Notes under the pieces: generated by a model
What the model was told of the DNA's origin: nothing
Database searches by the model: none
Seen by the model: only the letters and a program-made list of their open reading frames with translations
Shown: positions 1 through 7,787 of the stretch, in pieces
How the letters are laid out: every line of letters starts with the position of its first letter
Position numbering within the stretch: the stretch's first letter is position 1
Translations under genes and position numbers: made by a program
DNA from: Haloarcula hispanica ATCC 33960
GTDB taxonomy: Archaea; Halobacteriota; Halobacteria; Halobacteriales; Haloarculaceae
NCBI RefSeq assembly: GCF_000223905.1
Contig: NC_015948.1
Span: 2,790,001-2,854,000 of the forward strand
Length of the DNA stretch: 64,000 bases
Reading direction: 5' to 3'

Positions 1-293
1 TCGAGGGGCTTGTACACGAGAATGTGAGTCAGGACGGCGACGACGGCCGCTAGCGCCATTCCGACTGCCAGGGCGATGAAGAACCCGATCGGGAGACCGA
101 GAACGGTGCCGCCGAGACCGCCGAACACGCCGAACGCGACGAACGCCCCGTAGGCGCCCAGCGTCATCGTATCGCCGTGTGCGAAGTTCGCGAAGTCGGC
201 GATGCTGTAGACCAGCGAGAGTCCGATGCTCCCGAGGATGATGATACTACTGAAAACGAGCCCGTTTGCCAGGTACTGTAATATCTGCGCCAT
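1..293 (-). CDS. Branched-chain amino acid ABC transporter permease, LivH type (N-terminal part)
   Basis: Reading the reverse strand from the ATG at 293 gives 97 residues with no stop before the window edge, so only the N-terminal third is present. It begins MAQILQYLANGLVFSS and carries hydrophobic helices typical of the LivH/LivM permease family, including the GLSLVYSIADFANFAHGD segment found near the N-terminus of LivH proteins. It lies 31 bases downstream of a substrate-binding lipoprotein gene on the same strand, so both are probably one operon for uptake of branched-chain or related amino acids across the cytoplasmic membrane. The substrate cannot be read from the sequence; the neighbouring proline genes make proline or hydroxyproline possible. 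Confidence 0.9.
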   Translation of the reverse strand, partial: MAQILQYLANGLVFSSIIILGSIGLSLVYSIADFANFAHGDTMTLGAYGAFVAFGVFGGLGGTVLGLPIGFFIALAVGMALAAVVAVLTHILVYKPL

Positions 294-323
294 TGGTGAA
301 AATGGAAAAGGGTCGTGGCCGCC

Positions 324-1622
324 TTAGCCCTCGATGAAGCCGCTGGATTCGTACGCGTGGTCCACGACTTCGAACACCTGCAGCAACCCGACGGGATCAC
401 CGTTCTCGTCGAGGTCGATCGGGCCGCTCACGCCGGTGTAGTCCACGTCCGATGGCGAGCCACCGTTGGCCAGAATCTCGTGTGCATCCTCATAGGTGGT
501 CGCCTCCTCGCCTTCGGGACGAGTCACGTCACGGACGACCTCCATGAGCGCCGAGCCGGTGAACTCGTCGGCGGCTTCGATAGCGAGTGCGCTGACGACC
601 ACCGCGTCGTAGGCGTACGCCGACCACGACGTTGGTTCCTCGCCGAAGCGCTCCTCGAACTCCGAGACGAACGCCTGATAGTTCTCGGCGTCCTGTGGGA
701 CGCTCGGCACCACGGCCTTCATTCCGTCGAGGCTGCCCTCGGGAGCTGATTCGAGGACTTTCGGGCCTTTGACGCTGTCCCCACCGTACCAGGCGGCCTG
801 ATCGGTGACGCCCAGGTCGAACGCCTCCTGGGACATCGTTGCGAACTCCGGCTGGTAGGTGATGAACACCCACGCGTCGGCGTCGGTGTTAGCCATCGAG
901 GAGATGGTGCTACTGTAGGAGGACTGGCCCTGGTCGTGGGGTTCGTTGTAGACGATTTCTCCGTCGTAGGCCTCGATAAAGGCCTCGCCGACGGACTGCC
1001 CGTAATCGTTGTTGATCCAGGCCAGGGCAGCGGACTCGTTACCGTCTTCATCGAGGAGCGTTGAGATCGCCTCCGCCTGTGCCTTGCCGGCCGGCGGCAT
1101 CCGGAGCAGGTCCGGGAAGTTCGTCAGGTTCGGGCTGGTGCTGTTCTGGCTGATCTGGACGACATCAGTGTTCTGGACAACGCTCTCGTGGATGGCCGTG
1201 CTGACGCCGCTCCCGACAGTACCGATGAGCAGCGGAACTTCTTCCTGATTGACGAGTGTCTGGGCTGCACTGACTCCACCCTGGCTCGTACTCTGGTCGT
1301 CCTGCTGTGAGATCGCCAGTTCGCCGCCACTAACACCGACGGAGTTGATATCGTCAAGCGCGATTTCCTTGCCGCGCTGGTTCCGCTGCCCGAACGCGGA
1401 CAGCGAGCCGGAGAGGCTGTCCACCATCCCGATGGTGTAGGTTTCAGAGCCCGAATCCGTCGAGGTGTCCGTCGATTCACCGTCGCCGCCGTCACCACCG
1501 TCGCCACCGTCACCTTCGTCGGGAGCACCACCGGAACAGCCGGCGAGGCCGACGAGTCCGGCACTGGCAGCGGCTTTGATTACGCTTCGCCTGTCGATCG
1601 AAGACTTGTCATGGTCGTTCAT
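324..1622 (-). CDS. ABC transporter substrate-binding lipoprotein, Leu/Ile/Val-binding family
   Basis: A 432-residue exported binding protein. The N-terminus has a twin-arginine motif (IDRRSVIK, residues 9-16) followed by a hydrophobic stretch and a lipobox LAGC with the lipidated Cys at residue 29, the usual haloarchaeal Tat-lipoprotein arrangement. A Gly/Asp-rich linker (about 30-60) leads into a periplasmic-binding-protein type 1 fold (about 62-425), with YTIGMVDSLSGSLSAFGQ opening the domain as in LivJ/LivK and amide-binding proteins. It is transcribed ahead of the LivH-type permease (31-base gap). It is divergent from the proline racemase gene, with 140 bases between them that hold a palindrome and a motif shared with the aldehyde dehydrogenase promoter. 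The substrate is inferred only from neighbours. Confidence 0.92.
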   Translation of the reverse strand: MNDHDKSSIDRRSVIKAAASAGLVGLAGCSGGAPDEGDGGDGGDGGDGESTDTSTDSGSETYTIGMVDSLSGSLSAFGQRNQRGKEIALDDINSVGVSGGELAISQQDDQSTSQGGVSAAQTLVNQEEVPLLIGTVGSGVSTAIHESVVQNTDVVQISQNSTSPNLTNFPDLLRMPPAGKAQAEAISTLLDEDGNESAALAWINNDYGQSVGEAFIEAYDGEIVYNEPHDQGQSSYSSTISSMANTDADAWVFITYQPEFATMSQEAFDLGVTDQAAWYGGDSVKGPKVLESAPEGSLDGMKAVVPSVPQDAENYQAFVSEFEERFGEEPTSWSAYAYDAVVVSALAIEAADEFTGSALMEVVRDVTRPEGEEATTYEDAHEILANGGSPSDVDYTGVSGPIDLDENGDPVGLLQVFEVVDHAYESSGFIEG

Positions 1623-1665
1623 GGTATACTGATATCCTTTTTCGTAAGTCCCTGTATAACCCTGT

Positions 1666-1688
1666 CACCGTCCATGGTAGGCACCATG
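1666..1688. promoter_or_regulatory. Candidate operator in the transporter/racemase divergent region
   Basis: Bases 1673-1678 and 1683-1688 form a perfect 6-base inverted repeat (CATGGT / ACCATG, spacer AGGC). The overlapping 13 bases 1666-1678 (CACCGTCCATGGT) are the exact reverse complement of 4501-4513, just upstream of the P5C dehydrogenase gene. A site common to two genes of one catabolic pathway is a reasonable regulator target; the HTH-10 protein at 3644-4360 is the obvious candidate, by inference only. Confidence 0.4.
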
Positions 1689-1762
1689 TTCTGGACGGCG
1701 TACGGAAAGCCGTCAATTAATACTTCTGGAACGCCTTTCCCGCATAGAGTATCGCTACGGCT

Positions 1763-2734
1763 ATGGAACGAACGGAGTTTATCACGGTAGACACGCATAC
1801 GGGCGGAGAGCCGACGCGCATCGTACTCGACGGCATCGAGGCCGACACACTCGCCGGAGAGACCGTCCGGGAGAGACGCGACCGGTTCGCAGCCACAGCA
1901 GACGGCGTCCGAAAACTCCTCATGCAGGAGCCCCGCGGACACGCGGATATGTTCGGGGCGGTCCCGGTGCCCACCGACCGGGCCGACCTCGGGGTCTTCT
2001 TCATGGACACTGACGGCTATCTGGACATGTGTGGCCACGGCCTCATCGGGGTCGTGACCGCACTCGTCGAACGGGGCGAACTCCCCGAAACGCGGGAACT
2101 GACCGTCGAAACCCCGGCCGGGCTGGTCGACGTGACGGTCGAAATAGCTGACGGCGTCGTCCACCGCGTCGCGTTCGAGAACGTCGACAGTTACGTCTGT
2201 GAGACGATTACCGTCGAACAGGACGGCATCCCGGTCGAGGCTCGTATCGTCTATTCCGGGAACTACTTCGCCGTCGTCGACGCTGAGAGCCTGGGCGTCA
2301 CGCTCGACGGCGAGGAAGCCACGCAGTGTATCGAGCCCGCACTGGCACTCCGCCGAGCAGTCAACGACGTCGCACCCGACGACCCAATCACCGGTTCGTC
2401 AGTGACCGTCTCGGCAGTCGAACTCACCGCCGGCGGCGACAGCGACCGGAGCTGTGTGGTGTTCGCCGACGGATCTATCGACCGCTCTCCCTGTGGGACG
2501 GGGACGTGTGCGCGGTTGACGCTTCACCACGTCGACGGTGACCTCGCTGTTGGCGAGCGTGTCGAAGTGACCGGCCCGGTGGGGTCGGCGTTCGAGGGGT
2601 ATATCAGCGAGACAAACGTCGACGACGGTGTCACCGTGACCAGCCCGGTCGTTTCGGGTACAGCGCATATCACGGGCGATCACACGTTTTACCGGGACGA
2701 CGACGATACGCTCGGCAGTTTCACACTCACTTAA
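1763..2734 (+). CDS. Proline racemase / 4-hydroxyproline epimerase family protein
   Basis: A 323-residue member of the proline racemase family, of normal length. Both catalytic cysteines are present: Cys90 in LDMCGHG and Cys244 in RSPCGTGTC. The Cys/Cys pair fits racemases and 4-hydroxyproline 2-epimerases; the dehydratases of this family usually replace one Cys with Thr or Ser. It starts at the ATG that gives MERTEFITVDTHTGGEPTR, the conserved family N-terminus. It is followed after 71 bases by proline dehydrogenase, with a T6 run at 2756-2761 between them. Proline versus hydroxyproline specificity cannot be decided here. Its likely role is conversion of a D- or trans-hydroxyproline isomer ahead of oxidation by neighbouring enzymes. 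Confidence 0.9.
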   Translation: MERTEFITVDTHTGGEPTRIVLDGIEADTLAGETVRERRDRFAATADGVRKLLMQEPRGHADMFGAVPVPTDRADLGVFFMDTDGYLDMCGHGLIGVVTALVERGELPETRELTVETPAGLVDVTVEIADGVVHRVAFENVDSYVCETITVEQDGIPVEARIVYSGNYFAVVDAESLGVTLDGEEATQCIEPALALRRAVNDVAPDDPITGSSVTVSAVELTAGGDSDRSCVVFADGSIDRSPCGTGTCARLTLHHVDGDLAVGERVEVTGPVGSAFEGYISETNVDDGVTVTSPVVSGTAHITGDHTFYRDDDDTLGSFTLT

Positions 2735-2755
2735 TTTCAGGCCATGGAGGAGGAC

Positions 2756-2761
2756 TTTTTT
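2756..2761 (+). terminator. T6 run after the racemase gene
   Basis: Six consecutive T bases lie 22 bases after the racemase stop codon in GC-rich DNA. Archaeal RNA polymerase terminates at such T tracts. No strong hairpin precedes it. Confidence 0.45.
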
Positions 2762-2805
2762 GGTAGGGGGTGCGTTTAGGCTCATATAGTGGCGTAGTTT
2801 CGATA

Positions 2806-3642
2806 ATGATTCCGCCGATAGCGAACAACTTCGTCGCCGGGGAGACAGCCCCGGGGGCGCTCGACCACGTCGCTTCGCTCAACGACGACGGCGTCAAGGG
2901 CATCCTAAATCTGTTAGGCGAACACTACGACGAGCGCCAGCCCGCCGACGAGGACGCAGACCAGTACACCGAGTTAGTCAAAGAAATCGACAGGAGCGGC
3001 CTCGACTGCGCTATCTCGGTCAAGCCCTCGCAGATCGGCCTCGACGTTGGGGACGACGTGTTCGTCGAGAACCTCGAACGGATCGTTGCGGCGGGCGACG
3101 ACCACGGCGTCTTCGTCTGGGTCGACATGGAGGATTACACGACGACCGATGTGACCCTCGACGCGTACGAACGACTCGTCACGGACCACGAGGGCGGCGT
3201 CGGCGTCTGTACACAGGCAAACCTCAAGCGGACGCCCGAGGACCTCGAACGGCTCGCTCCTCTTCCCGGGAAGGTCCGGCTGGTCAAGGGAGCCTACTCC
3301 GAGCCCAAAGAGGTCTCTTACAAGAAAAAAGAGCGCGTCAACGAAGCCTACCGCGACTGTCTCGAACTGATGTTCGAGGAGTTCGATGGCGGTATCGGCG
3401 TCGGTAGCCACGATCCGGCGATGATAGACTACGCGAAGGACCTCCACGACGAGTACGGCACTGACTACGAAGTGCAGATGCTAATGGGCGTCCGCGACGA
3501 CGCCCAGCGCGACCTCGCCGCGGAGGGCGTCCCGATGTGGCAGTACATCCCCTACGGCGACAAGTGGTTCTCCTACTTCTACCGGCGCGTCCGTGAACGC
3601 AAAGAGAACGCGCTGTTCGCTGTTCGGGCCGTTCTGAGCTAA
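2806..3642 (+). CDS. Proline dehydrogenase (FAD-dependent)
   Basis: A 278-residue single-domain proline dehydrogenase, oxidising L-proline to pyrroline-5-carboxylate. It has the (beta/alpha)8 PRODH features: DCAISVKPSQIGLD, VWVDMEDYTTTD, RLVKGAYSEP and GSHDPAMIDYA, and ends with YIPYGDKWFSYFYRRVRER, the substrate-binding YxxYxxxRRxRE-type motif. I chose the ATG at 2806 (MIPPIANNFVAG) because an in-frame GTG at 2770 would add 12 unconserved residues. It is a separate protein, as in archaea and Gram-positives, not the bacterial PutA fusion; the partner P5C dehydrogenase is at 4549. The stop codon is one base from the stop of the convergent regulator gene. Confidence 0.93.
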   Translation: MIPPIANNFVAGETAPGALDHVASLNDDGVKGILNLLGEHYDERQPADEDADQYTELVKEIDRSGLDCAISVKPSQIGLDVGDDVFVENLERIVAAGDDHGVFVWVDMEDYTTTDVTLDAYERLVTDHEGGVGVCTQANLKRTPEDLERLAPLPGKVRLVKGAYSEPKEVSYKKKERVNEAYRDCLELMFEEFDGGIGVGSHDPAMIDYAKDLHDEYGTDYEVQMLMGVRDDAQRDLAAEGVPMWQYIPYGDKWFSYFYRRVRERKENALFAVRAVLS

Positions 3643-3643
3643 C

Positions 3644-4360
3644 TTACTGGTCCGGGTCGAGTAGTTTCGCTTCTGCTTTCCGGAGGTGTTCGAGCAGCGT
3701 CGTCTTCGAAACGCCGAGTTTCGACGCGAGTTCGCGCGTCGAGATGCCCCGCGGCCACGCGTAGTAGTCCTCCTGTCTGGCGAGTTCGAACGCCTCGCGC
3801 TGGCTGTCCGAGAGTCTGTCCATCCGCCGGAGTTGCTGCGGATTGCCGCCGCCGGCGGACGTGATTCGAGTCACTTCGATATCGGCCGACTGTTCCTCGC
3901 GGATCTCGTCGAGGAGCGACTCGGCCTCGTCGCGGGAGTCCGGGAAAAACACCGGCCAGTGCTCGCGGCCGTGGCGGACGCGAACCGGGTCGTTGTGGAT
4001 GAACCCCCGCGAGAGAAGGCTGTCGCTAATGGTGTTGTCCGGGTCGTACTCGACGAACAGCTCGCGGGTCGTGTTCCCCGGCGACGAGGACGTGCCAGTC
4101 GCGCCGTGGCGCTCGCGTAACTCCAGCACGGAGTCGGTCAGCGACGAATCACGGGTCGCGTCGATGAGATCCTCGACGTCGTTAATACTGTCTGCGTACG
4201 CCGTGAACAGGCCCTTCACGCTGCCGTTCTGGGTGTTGTACACGCCGTGAGCCAACAGGCCAGCCGCGGTCTGATCGGTGACTTCGAGGGTCCAGCAGTC
4301 AGGATGCCAGATGCTCAGGGTGAGCTGGAGTCCCCCGTGTTCTGATTGTGCTTCACTCAT
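3644..4360 (-). CDS. HTH-10 (bacterio-opsin activator-like) transcriptional regulator
   Basis: A 238-residue haloarchaeal regulator. The C-terminal 55 residues form an HTH-10 domain (DSQREAFELARQEDYYAWPR followed by TRELASKLGVSKTTLLEHL), the DNA-binding part of Bat-type activators. The N-terminal 170 residues are the variable sensor half seen in this family; no cofactor motif is evident. It sits inside the proline catabolic island, tail-to-tail with proline dehydrogenase (one base apart) and divergent from P5C dehydrogenase, so a role controlling these genes is likely but inferred. Its own upstream region (4361-4548) is shared with the dehydrogenase promoter and carries two CCATGG cores at 4446 and 4502. 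Confidence 0.85.
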   Translation of the reverse strand: MSEAQSEHGGLQLTLSIWHPDCWTLEVTDQTAAGLLAHGVYNTQNGSVKGLFTAYADSINDVEDLIDATRDSSLTDSVLELRERHGATGTSSSPGNTTRELFVEYDPDNTISDSLLSRGFIHNDPVRVRHGREHWPVFFPDSRDEAESLLDEIREEQSADIEVTRITSAGGGNPQQLRRMDRLSDSQREAFELARQEDYYAWPRGISTRELASKLGVSKTTLLEHLRKAEAKLLDPDQ

Positions 4361-4500
4361 ACTGGGCGCCCTCCGTATGAAGGGGTGCTAAAGACAGTCA
4401 CGATATGGACGCAGATAAAGGTGCGGTTCATAAGGGGAACACCGACCATGGGAGATAATGCCGGATTGTAGAGGATATATCAGGTTATTGCCGACCCCTG

Positions 4501-4513
4501 ACCATGGACGGTG
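4501..4513 (+). promoter_or_regulatory. Shared 13-base motif upstream of P5C dehydrogenase
   Basis: ACCATGGACGGTG here equals the reverse complement of 1666-1678 in the transporter/racemase control region, 13 of 13 bases. It lies 36 bases before the dehydrogenase ATG, where it could overlap the promoter. A shorter CCATGG core also occurs at 2742 (before proline dehydrogenase) and 4446. Confidence 0.45.
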
Positions 4514-4548
4514 GAACATATTGGTGGGGGACGCGTACAGTACCTACC

Positions 4549-6072
4549 ATGAGTACAGACGACTCACGGCGACACTACATCGACGGTGAATGGACGACAG
4601 GCACCGGCGAGGAAACGTTCACAAGTCAGAACCCGGCTACCGGCGAGGCGCTCGCCTCGTTCCACCGCGGAACCGAGGCCGACGTCGACCGCGCGCTGGC
4701 CGCGGCAGAAGACGCCTACGACGAGTGGCGCTCGCTCTCGCACATCGACCGCGCAGAGTACCTCTGGGACATCTACCACGAGCTGCGTGACCGCCACGAG
4801 GAACTCGGCGAAATCGTCACCATGGAGTGTGGCAAGGAGATCAGCGAGGGGCTGGCCGACGTGACCGAGTCCTGGCACATGGTCGAGTGGGCCGCCGGCA
4901 ACGCCCGCCACCCCCACGGCGACGTGGTACCGTCCGAGATCGCCAGCAAGGACGCCTATATGCGGCGCAAGCCGAAGGGGGTCGTCGGCTGTATCACCCC
5001 GTGGAACTTCCCGGTCGCAATCCCGTTCTGGCACCTCGCAGTGACGCTGGTCGAGGGCAACACCGTCGTCTGGAAGCCCGCCGAGCAGACCCCGTGGTGT
5101 GCCCACATCATCGCCGAGATGTTCGAGGACTCGGGCATCCCGGACGGCGTGTTCAACCTCGTGCAGGGCTACGGCGACGCCGGCAACGCCATCGTCGAGG
5201 ACGACCGCGTCGAGACGGTCCTCTTTACGGGCAGCGCCGAAGTCGGCCACAAGATCGCCTCCAAGGTCGGCGGCGAACCCGGCAAGATCGCCGCCTGCGA
5301 GATGGGCGGAAAGAACGCCGTCATCGTCACGGAGGAAGCCGATCTCGATATCGCCGTCCACTCGGCCGTGATGTCCAGCTTCAAGACGACCGGCCAGCGC
5401 TGTGTCTCCTCGGAGCGGCTCATCGTCCACGAGGACCTCTATGACGAATTCAAGGAGCGGTTCGTCGACATCGCCGAAGACATCGCCGTCGGCGACCCGC
5501 TGGAGGAAGACACCTTCATGGGGCCGCTCATCGAGCGAGACCAGGTCGAGAAGTTCAAGCGCTACAACGACCTCGCTCGCGAGGAGGGCGCGAACGTGCT
5601 CGTCGACCGCGCCGACCTCGATGCCGAAGAGATTCCCGAGGGTCACGAGGAGGGCCACTGGGTCGGCCCGTTCGTCTACGAGATCGACTACGACGAGGAC
5701 CTGCGCTGTATCAACGAGGAAGTGTTCGGCCCCCACGTCGCGCTGCTTGAGTACTCGGGTGACTTCGATCAGGCGCTGGAGATGCACAACAGCGTCGACT
5801 ACGGCCTCGCCGGTGCCATCATCTCCGAGGACTACCGCCAGATCAACCAGTTCCGCGACGAAGCCGAAATCGGCCTCGCCTACGGCAACCTCCCGTGTAT
5901 CGGCGCGGAGGTCCACCTGCCATTCGGCGGCGTCAAGAAGTCCGGCAACGGCCTCCCGAGCGGCCGCGAGGTCATCGAGGCCGTCACCGAGCGCACCGCC
6001 TGGACGCTGAACAACTCCAAGGACATCGAGATGGCACAGGGGCTGTCGGCGGACATCATCACCGATGAGTAA
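4549..6072 (+). CDS. 1-pyrroline-5-carboxylate dehydrogenase (aldehyde dehydrogenase family)
   Basis: A 507-residue NAD(P)-dependent aldehyde dehydrogenase. Visible family residues are Asn153 in PWNFPV, the glycine motif FTGSAEVG (227-234), the general-base Glu251 in ACEMGGKN and the catalytic Cys285 in TTGQRCVSSE. Context argues for oxidation of glutamate semialdehyde/P5C to glutamate, the second step after proline dehydrogenase. The start at 4549 (MSTDDSRRHYIDGEW) is preferred over an in-frame ATG at 4504, which would add 15 Trp/Gly/Thr-rich residues and lies in the control region. The 3' end overlaps a zinc-ribbon microprotein gene by eight bases, so the two are probably cotranscribed. Other aldehyde substrates are possible. 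Confidence 0.88.
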   Translation: MSTDDSRRHYIDGEWTTGTGEETFTSQNPATGEALASFHRGTEADVDRALAAAEDAYDEWRSLSHIDRAEYLWDIYHELRDRHEELGEIVTMECGKEISEGLADVTESWHMVEWAAGNARHPHGDVVPSEIASKDAYMRRKPKGVVGCITPWNFPVAIPFWHLAVTLVEGNTVVWKPAEQTPWCAHIIAEMFEDSGIPDGVFNLVQGYGDAGNAIVEDDRVETVLFTGSAEVGHKIASKVGGEPGKIAACEMGGKNAVIVTEEADLDIAVHSAVMSSFKTTGQRCVSSERLIVHEDLYDEFKERFVDIAEDIAVGDPLEEDTFMGPLIERDQVEKFKRYNDLAREEGANVLVDRADLDAEEIPEGHEEGHWVGPFVYEIDYDEDLRCINEEVFGPHVALLEYSGDFDQALEMHNSVDYGLAGAIISEDYRQINQFRDEAEIGLAYGNLPCIGAEVHLPFGGVKKSGNGLPSGREVIEAVTERTAWTLNNSKDIEMAQGLSADIITDE

Positions 6073-6193
6073 GTCCGTCCAGCCGCCGGAGATCGGCTCC
6101 ATCTGCCCGCGCTGTCGCGGGGAGACGACGACGGCGAAAGGCATCGAAACCTGTACCGACTGCTCGTGGGTCGGCTGTCTCGGCGCTGACTGA
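6065..6193 (+). CDS. Small zinc-ribbon protein (42 aa)
   Basis: An overlooked short gene: ATG at 6065 overlaps the end of the dehydrogenase gene by eight bases and runs 42 codons to TGA at 6191. The product has two cysteine pairs, CPRC (residues 14-17) and CTDC (30-33), spaced as in a single zinc ribbon, followed by a further Cys in GCLG. Haloarchaea encode many such one-domain zinc-finger microproteins, most without known function. Translational overlap with the P5C dehydrogenase suggests coupled translation. No specific partner can be named. Confidence 0.75.
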   Translation: MSKSVQPPEIGSICPRCRGETTTAKGIETCTDCSWVGCLGAD

Positions 6194-6252
6194 CGCGACG
6201 ACATCGCTTTTCTACGGCCCCAGCGTCTGTCCCACACCGTCACGGGGGCCAC

Positions 6253-6290
6253 GGACCGGGTTCTCGGTCCAACTTTTCCAAACCTTAAAC
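6253..6290 (+). promoter_or_regulatory. Promoter of eif1A with upstream hairpin
   Basis: CTTAAAC at 6284-6290 lies 24-30 bases before the ATG at 6314, the right distance for a TATA box of a leaderless transcript. A perfect 6-base inverted repeat (GGACCG / CGGTCC, 6253-6258 and 6265-6270) precedes it and may be a terminator of the upstream operon or a regulatory site. Confidence 0.6.
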
Positions 6291-6313
6291 CTCTCCCCGT
6301 CGAAGTACCGTCT

Positions 6314-6601
6314 ATGAGCGACAACGACAGCAGAAAGAACCTGCGGATGCCGGAAGAAGACGAGGTGTTCGCCGTCGTCATGGACATGCTTGGCGCGAAT
6401 CGCGTCAAGGTACGCTGTATGGACGGCGTCGAACGCACAGCCCGGATTCCGGGCAAGATGCAAAAGCGGATCTGGATACGCGAAGACGACGTGGTCCTCG
6501 TCGAACCCTGGGACTGGCAAGACGAGAAAGCCGACATCACATGGCGCTATGAGAAACAGGACGCCGACCAACTGCGCGAGGAGGGCCACATTCAGGAGTA
6601 G
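6314..6601 (+). CDS. eif1A: Translation initiation factor aIF-1A
   Basis: A 95-residue S1/OB-fold factor that binds the ribosomal A-site region of the small subunit during initiation. Recognisable segments are [54 protein letters not shown] and the family KADITWRY motif. Length is normal for archaeal aIF-1A. The gene is followed after 41 bases by rio1, a linkage common in archaea, and appears to have its own leaderless promoter. Confidence 0.97.
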   Translation: MSDNDSRKNLRMPEEDEVFAVVMDMLGANRVKVRCMDGVERTARIPGKMQKRIWIREDDVVLVEPWDWQDEKADITWRYEKQDADQLREEGHIQE

Positions 6602-6642
6602 CCTGATATGTATCTGGCCGCGCGCTCGACGGAGGCAAAAGC

Positions 6643-7578
6643 GTGACCGAGGGGCAGTTCGGCCTGCTCGATACGGACGACGTCGACTCACCGGGCGACG
6701 AGTGGGAAGAGGTCGACGTCTCCGACACGGAAGCCGACCGCATCGCCCGCAAGCGGGACCGCGAGTTTAGCGAGTTCCGCGAGCGCATCAAGGACGCCGA
6801 CCAATTCAAAGTCGAGGCCAGCGTCTTCGACGACGCCACCTACGGCGCGCTGTACAAGCTCGTTCAGGACGGCCACATCGACGCTTTCGGCGGGCCGATC
6901 TCGACCGGCAAAGAGGCCAACGTCTACACAGCGCTGTCCGGCGATACAGAGGTCGCCGTCAAGGTGTACCGCATCAACGCCTCCGATTTCAAGGACATGC
7001 GGAGCTATCTCGACGGCGACCCCCGATTCGAGGGCATCGGCTCGGACAAAAAGAAGGTTGTCACCGCGTGGGTCCGCAAGGAGTCGTCGAACCTCAAGCG
7101 CGCACGGCGGGCCGGCGTTCGGACGCCGGAGCCCATCGCCGTCGAGCGGAACGTCCTCGTGATGGAGTATCTGGGGACCGAGGAGGGCCGCAGCAAACGT
7201 CTCAGCGAGGTCCACATCGAGAACCCGGAGACGGCCTACGAGGTCGTCAAGGAGTACACCCGGCGGCTGTACGACGCCGGCCTCGTCCACGGCGACCTCT
7301 CGGAGTACAACATCGTCTTCCACGAGGGCCAACTGTACATCATCGACCTGGGGCAGGCAGTGACCATCCACCACCCCAACGCCGACGATTTCCTCGAACG
7401 GGACTGCCGCAACGTCGCGAACTTCTTCGCCAGACAGGGCGTCGACGCCACCCCCGAGGATCTGCTCGCGTACGTCCGGGAGTACGCGACCCCGAAAGAC
7501 AAGGACGATACCGCCCCGGGGAGCGACGACGACGCTGTCCCGCAGGGGACGCCGGCGGACCGTCGTGACGAGGAGTGA
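6643..7578 (+). CDS. rio1: RIO1-type atypical serine kinase
   Basis: A 311-residue Rio1 kinase/ATPase for small-subunit maturation. It begins at a GTG (6643) with GGAGG at 6631-6635 as a Shine-Dalgarno match. The RIO domain shows the flexible-loop P-loop motif STGKEANVY (87-95), catalytic HGD (216-218) with Asn223 in LVHGDLSEYNIVF, and the metal-binding Asp235 in IIDLGQAV. N-terminal residues 1-50 and the C-terminal 30 residues are acidic, charged tails. It belongs to the eif1A-rio1-KH translation cluster; here a histidine kinase gene separates it from the KH gene. Confidence 0.96.
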   Translation: MTEGQFGLLDTDDVDSPGDEWEEVDVSDTEADRIARKRDREFSEFRERIKDADQFKVEASVFDDATYGALYKLVQDGHIDAFGGPISTGKEANVYTALSGDTEVAVKVYRINASDFKDMRSYLDGDPRFEGIGSDKKKVVTAWVRKESSNLKRARRAGVRTPEPIAVERNVLVMEYLGTEEGRSKRLSEVHIENPETAYEVVKEYTRRLYDAGLVHGDLSEYNIVFHEGQLYIIDLGQAVTIHHPNADDFLERDCRNVANFFARQGVDATPEDLLAYVREYATPKDKDDTAPGSDDDAVPQGTPADRRDEE

Positions 7579-7787
7579 GTGGTCGCCATTGCCAGTCATG
7601 TCTGCGGGTTCTCACACACGAACCGACTGACAGCACCGCTGTTACCCGGTTCATAACAACTCGCGTTTGCTGTGAAAACCACAGTGCGTAATATGTTAGT
7701 TACTGCATACATCTATATGGCTTACCTGTCACAGTGGTCCCTGTCCCGTGTGAACTATCGCTGGCCTGTCCAGGGTAGGTGCGGCTG

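Noticed and set aside
4504-4548. Upstream ATG start for P5C dehydrogenase
   Set aside because: It lies within the shared 13-base regulatory motif and adds an unconserved Trp/Gly-rich extension.
4564-6540. 658-codon open frame on the minus strand
   Set aside because: It is antisense to P5C dehydrogenase, the zinc-ribbon gene and part of eif1A. GC-rich third positions of the real genes keep the opposite frame open; no family motif is present.
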